Positions 50,878-59,567 of a stretch of 64,000 nt of DNA are shown in pieces. Position 1 is the first letter of the stretch; every line of letters starts with the position of its first letter. The notes under the pieces were generated by a model that saw only the letters and a list, made by a program, of their open reading frames with translations, had not been told where the DNA came from and did not search any database. The stretch is from an uncultured Muribaculaceae bacterium (GTDB lineage: Bacteria > Bacteroidota > Bacteroidia > Bacteroidales > Muribaculaceae): the NCBI GenBank assembly GCA_958439725.1, contig CAUBWJ010000004.1:41415-105414 (forward strand), written 5' to 3'. The translations under genes were made by a program, and so were the position numbers.

Positions 50878-53391
50878 ATGAAGAATTTTTTTATTTGTGC
50901 AGTGGCCGCGCTGCTCTTTTCGGGGGTGGTTTGGGCTGACAATCCCGTGTCGGCCGGGAGCAAAGGCCGGCGAGAGTTTAACGACGGCTGGAAATTCAAG
51001 CGTTACGGTCTGCAGGCCGACGGCGGCCGGATAGAAGAGCCGTCACAGCCTGAGACGCCAACAGAGGCCGGAGGCTGGCGCAGTGTGGCGATTCCTCACG
51101 ATTTTGCCATAGAAGGGCCGTTCAGGATGGACCTTGCCGGAAACACGGGACGTCTCCCTTACAAAGGCATAGGACATTACAGCAAGAATTTCTTCGTGGC
51201 GAAGGATAAGGCCGGAAAGAAGATTTATGTGGATTTCGACGGCGTGATGGCCAATGCCGAAGTGTATGTCAACGGCCAGCGGGCCGGCGGCTGGCCTTAC
51301 GGATACGCGTCGTTCAGAACCGATATCACTCCGTTTGTGAAATTCGGGGCCGAAAACCGCATTGACGTGCGCACCGATACCGAGCACTGGGACTCGCGCT
51401 GGTATCCCGGAGCGGGCATCTACCGCAATGTGTGGATAACGGAGAGCGCTCCGCTTCATGTGGATTACAACGGCATTAACATCACGGCCACGGATTTCAG
51501 CTCCGATATGAAGCGGGCCACGGTGAATGTGGACGTGGCGTTGCGCAACACAGCCGCCGACCGCCGCAAGGCGACGGTGGATGTGGCGGTTTACGAACTC
51601 GATTCGCTTGACCGCATAGGCAAGCGCGTCTACAATCTCGGCGCGCGCACCGTGGACGTGGGCGGCGATACGGTGGCCGACCTGAAGATTTCTAAGCCGA
51701 TTTCTGACTTCAGGCTGTGGAATCCCGGAGCGCCGGCACGGTATATGGCTGAAGTGACAGTGAAGTCGGGCCGCGACAGCGACGTATATCTCCAGCCGTT
51801 CGGCATAAGGAAAATCGAGGTGTCGCGCGAGGGTTTCTTCATCAACGGAAAACGCACGGAGATAAAAGGCGTGTGCCAGCACCACGACCTCGGCGCACTC
51901 GGCGCGGCTCTGAACGTGTCAGCGCTGAGACGTCAGCTCGAGATGCTCCGCGATATGGGTTGCAACGCCATCCGCACCTCCCACAATCCTCCCGCTCCCG
52001 AACTGCTCGAACTTGCCGACAAAATGGGCCTGTTAGTGCAGGACGAAGCCTTCGACGCATGGCGCAACGGCAAGCGCAAGTGGGACTACAACAAGCTGTT
52101 CGAGCGCTGGCACAGGGCCGATCTGGAAGCCTTTGTGAAGCGCGACCGTAATCATCCGTCGGTGGTGATGTGGTCAATCGGCAACGAGGTGATGGAGCAG
52201 CGCGACAGCGCCCTTACCGCCCACCTGGCCGGGATAGTGCGCAGCCTCGACACCACGCGCCCCGTGACCGAGGGGTATAACGACCCCGACGGCGGACGCG
52301 ATGCGGGAGCCGCGCAGGCACTCGACATAATGGGCGTGAACTACTTCTTCGGCCAGCAGGGGAGGTGGGACGCCGATCCGCGCTACGCCGCGATGCCTAC
52401 CCACGGCAGCGAGACATCGTCGTGCCTGAGCACGCGCGGATTCTATCTGCCCGACGGCGAGGCCTACCGTGACTTCCAGATATCATCCTACGACTTCTAT
52501 TCGCCGGGATGGGGATGCAGCCCCGACACGCAGTTCCGCACCAACGCGCAGTATCCTCATCTGCTGGGAGAATTCGTGTGGACCGGCTTCGACTATCTGG
52601 GCGAACCCACCCCTTTTAACTCTGACGACACCAATCTTCTCAACTTCCGCAACGACCCTGAGAAGAAAGCCGAACTTGAGGCCGAGCTGCGCCGTCTGGA
52701 GGAGTCGCAGCCGCCGTCGCGCAGCAGTTATTTCGGAATAATTGACCTTGCCGGATTCCCCAAGGACCGTTATTATATCTATCAGAGTCACTGGCGTCCC
52801 GAGCTGCCCATGGCCCACATACTCCCGCACTGGAACTGGCCGGGTCGCGAGGGTGGCAACGTGCCCGTTCACGTGTATACTTCGGGCGACGAGGCCGAAC
52901 TGTTTGTAAACGGCCGCAGCCAGGGTCGCCGGGCCAAGCGTCCGGGCGAGGATTTCCGCCTGGTATGGGACTCGGTGACCTACGTTCCCGGAACAGTGGA
53001 GGTGGTGGCTTACCGCGGGGGCAAGGAATGGGCCCGCGATACCGTCAGGACAGCCGGTAAGCCCGCATATCTCCAGCTCAGTTCCTACAGCGACAGTTTC
53101 GGAGGCAAGGAATATGCTTTCGTAACGATAGCCGTGAAAGACCGAAACGGTGTCACGGTTCCCGACGCGGCCAACCCGATTGAGGTGACGGTGAGCGGCG
53201 GAGGCCGCGTTGTGGCCACCGACAGCGGTGACCCCACATCGTTCGAACCCTTCCAGTGCAACCGCAAGAAGGCTTTTAACGGACTTTGTCTTGCCATAAT
53301 AGCCGCCGACGGAAAGCCCGGTGCGGAATATCGGGTGACGGCCTCGGCTCCCGGACTGAAACCGGGCCGGCTCACACTGAAAATCAAATGA
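50878..53391 (+). CDS. GH2 glycosidase with DUF4982 domain, secreted
   Basis: The 837-residue protein has a signal peptide (MKNFFICAVAALLFSGVVWA), a GH2 sugar-binding domain (about 30-195), an immunoglobulin-like domain, the TIM barrel (about 315-600) and a DUF4982 domain (about 610-720, GIIDLAGFPKDRYYIYQSHW). A final beta domain follows. The acid/base is E437 in MWSIGNEVMEQ and the nucleophile E565 in LGEFVWTGFDY. This layout is that of Bacteroides beta-galactosidases and beta-glucuronidase-like enzymes. The signal peptide and lack of other carbohydrate genes beside it suggest a stand-alone periplasmic enzyme. Confidence 0.93.
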   Translation: MKNFFICAVAALLFSGVVWADNPVSAGSKGRREFNDGWKFKRYGLQADGGRIEEPSQPETPTEAGGWRSVAIPHDFAIEGPFRMDLAGNTGRLPYKGIGHYSKNFFVAKDKAGKKIYVDFDGVMANAEVYVNGQRAGGWPYGYASFRTDITPFVKFGAENRIDVRTDTEHWDSRWYPGAGIYRNVWITESAPLHVDYNGINITATDFSSDMKRATVNVDVALRNTAADRRKATVDVAVYELDSLDRIGKRVYNLGARTVDVGGDTVADLKISKPISDFRLWNPGAPARYMAEVTVKSGRDSDVYLQPFGIRKIEVSREGFFINGKRTEIKGVCQHHDLGALGAALNVSALRRQLEMLRDMGCNAIRTSHNPPAPELLELADKMGLLVQDEAFDAWRNGKRKWDYNKLFERWHRADLEAFVKRDRNHPSVVMWSIGNEVMEQRDSALTAHLAGIVRSLDTTRPVTEGYNDPDGGRDAGAAQALDIMGVNYFFGQQGRWDADPRYAAMPTHGSETSSCLSTRGFYLPDGEAYRDFQISSYDFYSPGWGCSPDTQFRTNAQYPHLLGEFVWTGFDYLGEPTPFNSDDTNLLNFRNDPEKKAELEAELRRLEESQPPSRSSYFGIIDLAGFPKDRYYIYQSHWRPELPMAHILPHWNWPGREGGNVPVHVYTSGDEAELFVNGRSQGRRAKRPGEDFRLVWDSVTYVPGTVEVVAYRGGKEWARDTVRTAGKPAYLQLSSYSDSFGGKEYAFVTIAVKDRNGVTVPDAANPIEVTVSGGGRVVATDSGDPTSFEPFQCNRKKAFNGLCLAIIAADGKPGAEYRVTASAPGLKPGRLTLKIK

Positions 53392-53430
53392 GTTTGAAAG
53401 GGTAGTCTGAAGCAAATCCTGATATGTATC

Positions 53431-53462
53431 ATAAGGGCGGCGGAGCGATTCGTCGCCCTTAT
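53431..53462 (+). terminator. Terminator after the GH2-DUF4982 gene
   Basis: Arms ATAAGGGCGGCG and CGTCGCCCTTAT pair over 12 positions with one wobble, followed by GTTTAATTTT. It lies 40 bp after the stop. Confidence 0.78.
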
Positions 53463-53517
53463 GTTTAATTTTGTTAAATAAAAAGAGCTTTTTAGAAGCT
53501 TTTAACGATAGTATGCC

Positions 53518-53525
53518 TATATTTG
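53518..53525 (+). promoter_or_regulatory. -7 element upstream of the first oxidoreductase gene
   Basis: TATATTTG fits the consensus and lies 90 bp before the gene. The -33 region is T-rich but has no exact TTTG. Confidence 0.45.
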
Positions 53526-53614
53526 TAATAGCATACTCGGACGGCATTTCGAGGGGGCCGTGTGTAGGTTCCAGAATAGAAACTGTATCGTAAATCTATA
53601 CCAATTCCTGAAAT

Positions 53615-54694
53615 ATGGGAAGACTGAAAGTCGGAATAATAGGATTAGGACGAATGGGCGGCTTTTTCTTGAACTCGTTCAAAAAAAGCGACAGATGGGA
53701 AGTGTCGGCCATCTGCGAGACCAACGAGGGCGCCCATGAGGGGATAAGGGCCCGTGCGCCGCAGGCGCGCATAGTGACCGACGAAGATCGGATTTTTGAG
53801 GATCCGGAAATCTCGGCCGTGGTGCTTTCGGCGCTGGCTGACTCACGGCTGAGCCAGATAAGAAAAGCTGTAAAATACGGCAAGCATATCATATCGGAAA
53901 AGCCGATAGCCGACACTGTGGAAAATGAATGGGCGGCGGTCGAGGCCGTGGAAAACGCCCCGATAATGTCGGCAGTCAACCTCTATATACGCAATTCGTG
54001 GTATCTCAATAAGCTCAAGGAGACCATAGATTCCGGTGAGCTCGGCGAACTTGCCGTGATACGCATCTGCCACATGACTCCGGGCCTTTCGCCCGGTGAG
54101 GGCCATGAGGCCGAGGGCCCGGCTTTTCATGACTGTGGCATGCACTATGTGGATGCGGCGCGGTGGTTGGCCGGATCGGAATACAAAACCGTGAGGGCAC
54201 AGGCCGTGAGAATGTGGGCTTATAAAGACCCGTGGTGGCTGCAATGCCAGGGCACGTTTGAAAACGGAGTGGTGTTTGACATAACGCAGAGCCACGCCTA
54301 CGGCCAGCTGTCGGCCAAGCAGACCCACAACTCATATATGGATATAATAGGCTCGAAAGGTATCGCGCGGATGAGCCACGATTTCAAGACGGCCATAGTG
54401 GAGATTCACGGCGAAACAAAAACCGAGTGGATCGAAAAGCCATACGGAGGCAAAAATATAGATACTCTTATAGAGCTTATGGCGGACTCGATAGAGAGCG
54501 GCCTCCGCGACAGCCGCATGCCTGCGTTCCGTGATTCGGCCGTGGCTTCGGAATTTGCATGGAAATGTCTGGCCGACGCGGCTACTCATGATATGCCCGT
54601 GAAAGGAACTCCCGAAGAACTTGAACGCATCCACGAGCGGCGCCGCACCATGACCGACGGCTACGGACTGCTCCACAAACAGACTACACGATAA
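53615..54694 (+). CDS. Gfo/Idh/MocA family oxidoreductase, cytoplasmic
   Basis: The 359-residue protein begins with the Rossmann motif KVGIIGLGRMGGFF (about 4-17) and has no signal peptide. The EKPIADTVENEW block carries the conserved Lys of the family, and HDCGMHYVDAARWL is the catalytic His region. It would oxidise or reduce a sugar or inositol with NAD(P). It lies upstream of tatA and a second, Tat-exported member of the same family, so it may handle the product after import. The exact substrate is not known. Confidence 0.87.
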   Translation: MGRLKVGIIGLGRMGGFFLNSFKKSDRWEVSAICETNEGAHEGIRARAPQARIVTDEDRIFEDPEISAVVLSALADSRLSQIRKAVKYGKHIISEKPIADTVENEWAAVEAVENAPIMSAVNLYIRNSWYLNKLKETIDSGELGELAVIRICHMTPGLSPGEGHEAEGPAFHDCGMHYVDAARWLAGSEYKTVRAQAVRMWAYKDPWWLQCQGTFENGVVFDITQSHAYGQLSAKQTHNSYMDIIGSKGIARMSHDFKTAIVEIHGETKTEWIEKPYGGKNIDTLIELMADSIESGLRDSRMPAFRDSAVASEFAWKCLADAATHDMPVKGTPEELERIHERRRTMTDGYGLLHKQTTR

Positions 54695-54774
54695 ACGGGT
54701 GCCGTTTCTCAGGATTCAAAGGAAACTGCTTCCCGCTAAAAACTATAATTCAAATACATATAAATATACCAATC

Positions 54775-54975
54775 ATGATGCAACCGCTTTTATTCATAGG
54801 AAATCTTGGCATGGGTGAACTCCTTATAATATGCCTTATAGTGCTGCTGCTTTTCGGCGGCAAGAAAATCCCCGAACTGATGCGCGGCCTCGGTAAGGGC
54901 GTGAGGAGTTTCAAGGAGGGTGTCAACAATATCGAGCGCGATATCGACAACTGTGCCGAAGATCCCAAAAAATAA
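54775..54975 (+). CDS. tatA: Sec-independent translocase subunit TatA
   Basis: The 66-residue protein has the TatA layout: a short periplasmic N-terminus, a membrane helix (LLIICLIVLLLFG), the FGGKKIPELMRGLGKGVRSF hinge and amphipathic helix, and an acidic tail. The start is at 54775 (or the second ATG at 54778). TatA forms the pore for folded Tat substrates. It is followed directly by a gene with a Tat signal peptide, and tatC lies 3.6 kb further on. No tatB was seen, as in other minimal TatAC systems. Confidence 0.93.
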   Translation: MMQPLLFIGNLGMGELLIICLIVLLLFGGKKIPELMRGLGKGVRSFKEGVNNIERDIDNCAEDPKK

Positions 54976-55078
54976 TTATGAGGGTGTGCCATAACGGCTC
55001 ATCCTTGACATTCTGCCGTACTGTATGGCTCAGGCCATGAGAAACTATTTACCAATCATTTTATATTAAAGCGAAATT

Positions 55079-56557
55079 ATGTCAGAAGAAATTTCGAGAA
55101 GACAATTCCTTAAATCAGGTGCCATGTCGGCTCTCGGACTCATGGTTGTTCCGAGTTCCGTACTGGGCAAGGCTTTCGGGCATGTGGCTCCGAGCGACAA
55201 ACTCAACATTGCCGTTGTGGGAATAGGCGGTATGGGTCATGCCAACATCAACGCCGTAAAGGAAACCGAAAACATCGTGGCTCTCTGCGATGTGAACTGG
55301 AACTATGCCAAAGGTGTGTTCGATGAGTTCCCCAAAGCAAAGCGTTACTGGGATTACCGCAAGATGTTCGACGAGATGGGCCCGGAAATCGACGCCGTTA
55401 TCGTGGCCACTCCCGACCATACCCATGCGATAATAGCCGCCGACGCCATGACTATGGGCAAACATGTGTTTGTTCAGAAGCCTCTGACCCATTCGGTGTA
55501 TGAATCGCGTCTGCTCACCAAGCTGGCCGAGACTACCGGCGTAGCCACCCAGATGGGCAACCAGGGCGCGTCGTGGGAAGGCACGAATCTTGTGTGTGAC
55601 TGGATCTGGAACGGCGAGATAGGCGACGTTACCCTCGTGGAGTGCGCTACCGACCGTCCCATCTGGCCGCAGGGCCTGAATATCCCTGAAAAGGTTGACA
55701 AGGTGCCCAAGTATCTTGACTGGGACCTCTTCACCGGCCCCGCCAAAATGAATCCATATAACGAAATATACCAGCCGTGGAACTGGCGCGGATGGTGGGA
55801 CTACGGCACCGGCGCTCTCGGCGACATGGCCTGCCATATCCTCCATCAGCCGTTCAAGGCTCTGAATCTGAAATATCCAATCAAGGCCGAAGGGTCGTCG
55901 ACGCTGCTTCTGAGCGCATGCGCGCCGCAGGCCCAGCACGTGAAGCTCACATTCCCCGCCCGCGACAACATGGCCAAGGTCGCCATGCCAGAAGTGGAGG
56001 TGCACTGGTATGACGGCGGTCTGCTTCCCGACCGTCCCGCAGGATTCCCCCAGGGAAAAGCTCTCATGCCCGCCAACGGCGGCCTCACCATATTCCACGG
56101 CACCAAGGATACGCTTATATGCGGATGCTACGGCACCGAGCCATTCCTGCTGTCGGGGCGCACGCCGAATGCTCCCAAGGTTGCACGCCGCGTGCCCACA
56201 TCGCATGAGATGGACTGGGTGCGTGCCTGCAAGGAAAGCAAGGAAAACCGCGTGAAATGTAATTCGGACTTCTCGGAGGCCGGCCCGTTCAATGAAATGG
56301 TTGCGATGGGTGTGCTCGCGGTGCGTCTGCAGGGCCTCAACAAGACTCTGGAATGGGACGGCGAGAACATGTGTTTCACCAATATCGGCGACAACGAGCA
56401 GATAAAGACCGTGATCAAAGACGGATTCAAGATTCATAACGGACATCCCACATTTGACAAGACATGGACCGATCCAGTGAACGCCCGCGAGTTTGCCGCC
56501 GAACTTATCAAACACAACTACCGCGACGGCTGGAAACTTCCCGACATGCCCGCATAA
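55079..56557 (+). CDS. Tat-exported Gfo/Idh/MocA family oxidoreductase
   Basis: The 492-residue protein begins with a twin-arginine signal (SRRQFLK at 6-12, then a hydrophobic stretch and SVLGKAFG). The Rossmann motif LNIAVVGIGGMGHAN and the QKPLTHSVYESR block with the conserved Lys follow, and DYGTGALGDMACHILHQPF is a catalytic-site block. Export in folded state fits an NAD(P)-carrying enzyme that acts outside the cytoplasm. It lies between tatA and a DUF1080 lipoprotein. Members of such clusters oxidise glycosides at C3. Confidence 0.92.
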   Translation: MSEEISRRQFLKSGAMSALGLMVVPSSVLGKAFGHVAPSDKLNIAVVGIGGMGHANINAVKETENIVALCDVNWNYAKGVFDEFPKAKRYWDYRKMFDEMGPEIDAVIVATPDHTHAIIAADAMTMGKHVFVQKPLTHSVYESRLLTKLAETTGVATQMGNQGASWEGTNLVCDWIWNGEIGDVTLVECATDRPIWPQGLNIPEKVDKVPKYLDWDLFTGPAKMNPYNEIYQPWNWRGWWDYGTGALGDMACHILHQPFKALNLKYPIKAEGSSTLLLSACAPQAQHVKLTFPARDNMAKVAMPEVEVHWYDGGLLPDRPAGFPQGKALMPANGGLTIFHGTKDTLICGCYGTEPFLLSGRTPNAPKVARRVPTSHEMDWVRACKESKENRVKCNSDFSEAGPFNEMVAMGVLAVRLQGLNKTLEWDGENMCFTNIGDNEQIKTVIKDGFKIHNGHPTFDKTWTDPVNAREFAAELIKHNYRDGWKLPDMPA

Positions 56558-56587
56558 CCGAAATCATTTTCAATTCTAAAATAAATC

Positions 56588-57436
56588 ATGCCAATCATGA
56601 AAAAAATTGTTATTCTCGCAGCAGGCGTCATCGCAATGATGGCTTCCTGCACAAGCAAAAATGCCAACAGCAACGCGGCCGCAGAGGCTGCCGACAGTGT
56701 TGCCGCCGAGGCAACCGGCCTTGCGCAGTATCCTGTGGATGAAGAAGGCTACTATGTGATTTTCAACGGTAAGGATCTTAACGGCTGGCGCGGATACGGA
56801 CGCGACACCATACCTTCGCGCTGGACGGTAGAGGACGGCGCCATCAAATTCACCGGCGCAGGCGGCGGCGAGGCTCAGCCTGCCGACGGCGGCGACATTA
56901 TCTTCGGCGAAAAGCTCAAGAACTTCGAACTCGAACTCGAGTGGAAGGTTTCGAAGGGTGGCAATTCAGGTATATTCTACCTTGCCCAGGAGGCTTATTC
57001 AGAAAATGAGGACGGCGCCAAAACACTCGAGCCCATCTATATCTCGGCTCCCGAATATCAGGTGCTTGACAATGCCAATCATCCCGATGCCAAGCTCGGT
57101 GTGGACGGTAACCGCATGTCGGCTTCCCTCTACGACATGATTCCTGCCAAACCCCAGAACCAGAAGCCTTACGGCGAATGGAACAAGGCGAAGATTCTTG
57201 TGTATAAGGGCACGGTGGTTCACGGCCAGAACGGAGAGAACGTGGTTGAATACCATCTCTGGACTCCCCAGTGGACTGAAATGCTCCAGAAGAGCAAGTT
57301 CAGCGAGGAGAAATGGCCCGCAGCCTTCGCTCTGCTCAACAACTGCGGCGGCGAGAATCATGAGGGTTATATCGGATTCCAGGATCATGGCGACGACGTG
57401 TGGTTCCGCAATATCCGTGTTAAGCCTCTCGACTGA
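56588..57436 (+). CDS. DUF1080 (3-keto-disaccharide hydrolase family) lipoprotein
   Basis: The 282-residue protein has a lipoprotein signal (MKKIVILAAGVIAMMASC); starts at 56588 or 56597 are possible. The mature part is a jelly-roll DUF1080 domain: YYVIFNGKDLNGWRGYGRDT, FELELEWKVSKGGNSGIFYL, EYQVLDNANHPDAK and the end GYIGFQDHGDDVWFRNIRVK. The family includes hydrolases/lyases that split 3-keto-glycosides. It starts 30 bp after the Tat-exported oxidoreductase, which could make that intermediate. Lipidation places it in the periplasm or on the surface. Confidence 0.9.
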   Translation: MPIMKKIVILAAGVIAMMASCTSKNANSNAAAEAADSVAAEATGLAQYPVDEEGYYVIFNGKDLNGWRGYGRDTIPSRWTVEDGAIKFTGAGGGEAQPADGGDIIFGEKLKNFELELEWKVSKGGNSGIFYLAQEAYSENEDGAKTLEPIYISAPEYQVLDNANHPDAKLGVDGNRMSASLYDMIPAKPQNQKPYGEWNKAKILVYKGTVVHGQNGENVVEYHLWTPQWTEMLQKSKFSEEKWPAAFALLNNCGGENHEGYIGFQDHGDDVWFRNIRVKPLD

Positions 57437-57457
57437 TAGGTTCTGAACAGAATATAC

Positions 57458-57552
57458 GAGGGTGTTGCAAAAACGACAAGATATTATTGTCGGCGGATGC
57501 ACGCTCGTGCATCCCTGCAATCAGAACGGAAACCGGGTTTTGCAACACCCTC
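57458..57552. repeat. 95-bp intergenic element with 15-bp terminal inverted repeats
   Basis: Perfect 15-bp ends (GAGGGTGTTGCAAAA at 57458-57472 and its complement at 57538-57552) enclose a small hairpin (CGACAA/TTGTCG, 57474-57492) and a REP-like palindrome (GGATGCACG/CGTGCATCC, 57495-57514). The whole folds as a multi-branched structure. It may be a terminator or a MITE-like repeat. It lies between the DUF1080 and isomerase-like genes. Confidence 0.8.
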
Positions 57553-57573
57553 TTATTGTAACTCAATGATATT

Positions 57574-58488
57574 ATGAACTTAAAAAATATCCTTGCCTTG
57601 GCAGTGACAGCCGCAGTGGCCCTGACATCGTGTGACGGCCACAAAAACGAGACTCCCGTGCAGGACAAGAAGGAAATAGGCCTGCAGCTTTATTCGGTTC
57701 GCCAGCTTCTGGAGGAGGGCGCGCCTTACGCAGATAATCTTCCCGCGCTCCTCGACACCCTCGGCAAGATGGGCTACACCCAGGTGGAGGCCGCATCCTA
57801 TAATGCCGAGAACAGAACTTTCTATGGCCTCACTCCCGAGGCTTATGCCAAGGCTGCCGCCGATGCGGGCATAAAGGCGCTGTCGTCGCACACCGGGCGC
57901 ACACTCAATGCCGATGAACTCAAAAGCGGTGACCTCACCGATTTCTATGCATGGTGGGACAAGGCCGTGGCCGACCACAAGGCTGCCGGCATGAGCTATA
58001 TCGTGGTGCCCTGGATGGGCGTGCCGGAGAGTCTGGCAGATCTTCAGAAACAGTGCGACGCTCTGAGCGAGGTGGGACGCCGTGCCGCCGCGCAGGGCGT
58101 GAAAATCGGTTACCACAACCACTCCCATGAGTTCACAAAGGTTGAGGACGTGCCGATGCTTGACTATATGATTGAACATACCGACCCTGAGGCCGTGCTT
58201 TTCGAGATGGACGTGTACTGGACCATGATGGCCCAGGCAAGCCCTGTGGATTATTTCAAGAAATATCCCGGCCGTTTCAAGCTGCTGCATATAAAGGACC
58301 GCCGCGAAATCGGACAGAGCGGAATGGTGGGTTTTGACGCCATTTTCAATAATGCCGACACCGCAGGTATGGAAAATTATTTTGTGGAGATAGAAGAGTA
58401 TACCGACGGGGCTGAAAAAGGCGCCGCTGAAAGCGCTGCATATCTCATCGCCGCCCCGTTTGTGAAAGCATCGTATTCCGCAGAATAA
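57574..58488 (+). CDS. Sugar phosphate isomerase/epimerase-like TIM-barrel lipoprotein
   Basis: The 304-residue protein has a lipoprotein signal (MNLKNILALAVTAAVALTSC) and a xylose-isomerase-like TIM barrel: IGLQLYSVRQLLEEGAPYAD, KMGYTQVEAASYNAE, KIGYHNHSHEFTKVED and ALFEMDVYWTMMAQ-like LFEMDVYWTMMAQ, with metal-binding His/Glu/Asp. Such members are often annotated as sugar isomerases, but several act on 3-keto sugars or as lyases. Its lipidation puts it with the DUF1080 protein outside the cytoplasm. It is followed by a short hairpin and tatC. Confidence 0.88.
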   Translation: MNLKNILALAVTAAVALTSCDGHKNETPVQDKKEIGLQLYSVRQLLEEGAPYADNLPALLDTLGKMGYTQVEAASYNAENRTFYGLTPEAYAKAAADAGIKALSSHTGRTLNADELKSGDLTDFYAWWDKAVADHKAAGMSYIVVPWMGVPESLADLQKQCDALSEVGRRAAAQGVKIGYHNHSHEFTKVEDVPMLDYMIEHTDPEAVLFEMDVYWTMMAQASPVDYFKKYPGRFKLLHIKDRREIGQSGMVGFDAIFNNADTAGMENYFVEIEEYTDGAEKGAAESAAYLIAAPFVKASYSAE

Positions 58489-58513
58489 AATGCGCGATAT
58501 TTACGTTTGATAA

Positions 58514-58555
58514 GAGGGTGTTGCGGGACGATAGTCCAAAGTCTACAACACCCTC
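58514..58555. repeat. Short intergenic hairpin sharing ends with the 95-bp element
   Basis: Ten-bp arms GAGGGTGTTG (58514-58523) and CAACACCCTC (58546-58555) are identical to the ends of the element at 57458-57552, but the interior is only 22 bp and different. It lies between the isomerase-like gene and tatC. Confidence 0.75.
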
Positions 58556-58573
58556 ATTAAAAACACTATCTGT

Positions 58574-59410
58574 ATGTCCGGTTCGGAAGGAAAAATGACA
58601 TTCTGGTCGCATCTGGAGGCTTTGCGCTGGGTGCTGATGCGCGTTGTACTTGTGTATTTTTTGCTCGTGGCAGTATGCTTTGCGGCCATGCCCCATATAT
58701 TCAATTCGTTTATACTCGGCCCGACATCGTCGGACTTCATTCTCTATCAGTGGCTCAACGGGCTGCATGGCGACGGGGTGTTTTTCCCGGATTTCAGTGC
58801 CGACTTCAAGATTAATCTCATAAATGTGAAGCTTGCCTCACAGTTCTTAACGCATATAAGCACGTCGTTCTGCCTGGCATTTCTGCTTGGGTTTCCCTAC
58901 ATGATAGGGGAGCTGTGGATGTTCGTGCGCCCGGGGCTTTATGAGAACGAGCGCAAATCGGTGTTCGCCCTTTTTGCTTTCGGAGTACCGATGTTTTATC
59001 TGGGATGCGCCGTGGGTTATCTGATAGTGTTCCCGTTTACATTCCGCTTCCTTGCCCAGTATGAGCTGAGTTCCGACATAACCAACATGATATCACTGAG
59101 CTCGTATATTGACAACTTTCTGATGCTCGTGTTTGTGATGGGAGTGGTGTTCGAACTGCCGTTTATCACGTGGATACTGTCGAAACTCGGGATTGTCACC
59201 TCGGATTTCCTTAAAAAATTCCGCCGTCAGGCGGTGGTGGTGCTTCTGGTTCTGGCGGCATTCATTACCCCTACGGGCGATCCGTTCACCCTCACTGTGG
59301 TTTTCGCCCCGCTGTATCTGCTCTATGAAATGAGCATTCTCCTGGCGTATAAGAAACGCGAGCCGCAGGACGACACCGCCTCGATTCTCTCGGCTCTGGA
59401 CCGCGACTGA
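58574..59410 (+). CDS. tatC: Sec-independent translocase subunit TatC
   Basis: The 278-residue membrane protein has six helices and the TatC signatures: MTFWSHLEALRWVLMRVVLV at the N-terminus with the Glu that contacts the twin-arginine signal (HLEALR), FLLGFPYMIGELWMFVRPGL, and FELPFITWILSKLGIV. It is the receptor for twin-arginine signals. With tatA at 54.8 kb it brackets a Tat substrate and its partner lipoproteins, an arrangement that suggests co-regulation. Confidence 0.95.
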   Translation: MSGSEGKMTFWSHLEALRWVLMRVVLVYFLLVAVCFAAMPHIFNSFILGPTSSDFILYQWLNGLHGDGVFFPDFSADFKINLINVKLASQFLTHISTSFCLAFLLGFPYMIGELWMFVRPGLYENERKSVFALFAFGVPMFYLGCAVGYLIVFPFTFRFLAQYELSSDITNMISLSSYIDNFLMLVFVMGVVFELPFITWILSKLGIVTSDFLKKFRRQAVVVLLVLAAFITPTGDPFTLTVVFAPLYLLYEMSILLAYKKREPQDDTASILSALDRD

Positions 59411-59439
59411 GGAATGCCGCGACGATTTGCATAGCCCCT

Positions 59440-59520
59440 AATTGTAGGGCTGCTCCATGGAGCAGCCGAGGTTACGATTTTGATTGTCAACGGATGCACG
59501 AGCGTGCATCCCTGCAATTT
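59440..59520. repeat. BIME-like pair of REP-type palindromes
   Basis: The left unit is ATTGTAGGG plus the perfect 20-bp palindrome GGCTGCTCCATGGAGCAGCC (59448-59467). The right unit is a palindrome CGGATGCACG-AG-CGTGCATC ending CCCTGCAAT, so the two units face each other as an imperfect inverted repeat (ATTGTAGGG / CCCTGCAAT). The right unit (59484-59518) matches 57487-57521 at 31 of 35 positions. Such paired palindromes resemble enterobacterial BIMEs. Confidence 0.8.
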
Positions 59521-59567
59521 AGGTGGTAATTTGAGTGTTTAGGCACCCTCCTTTTCTGTTTAATATT

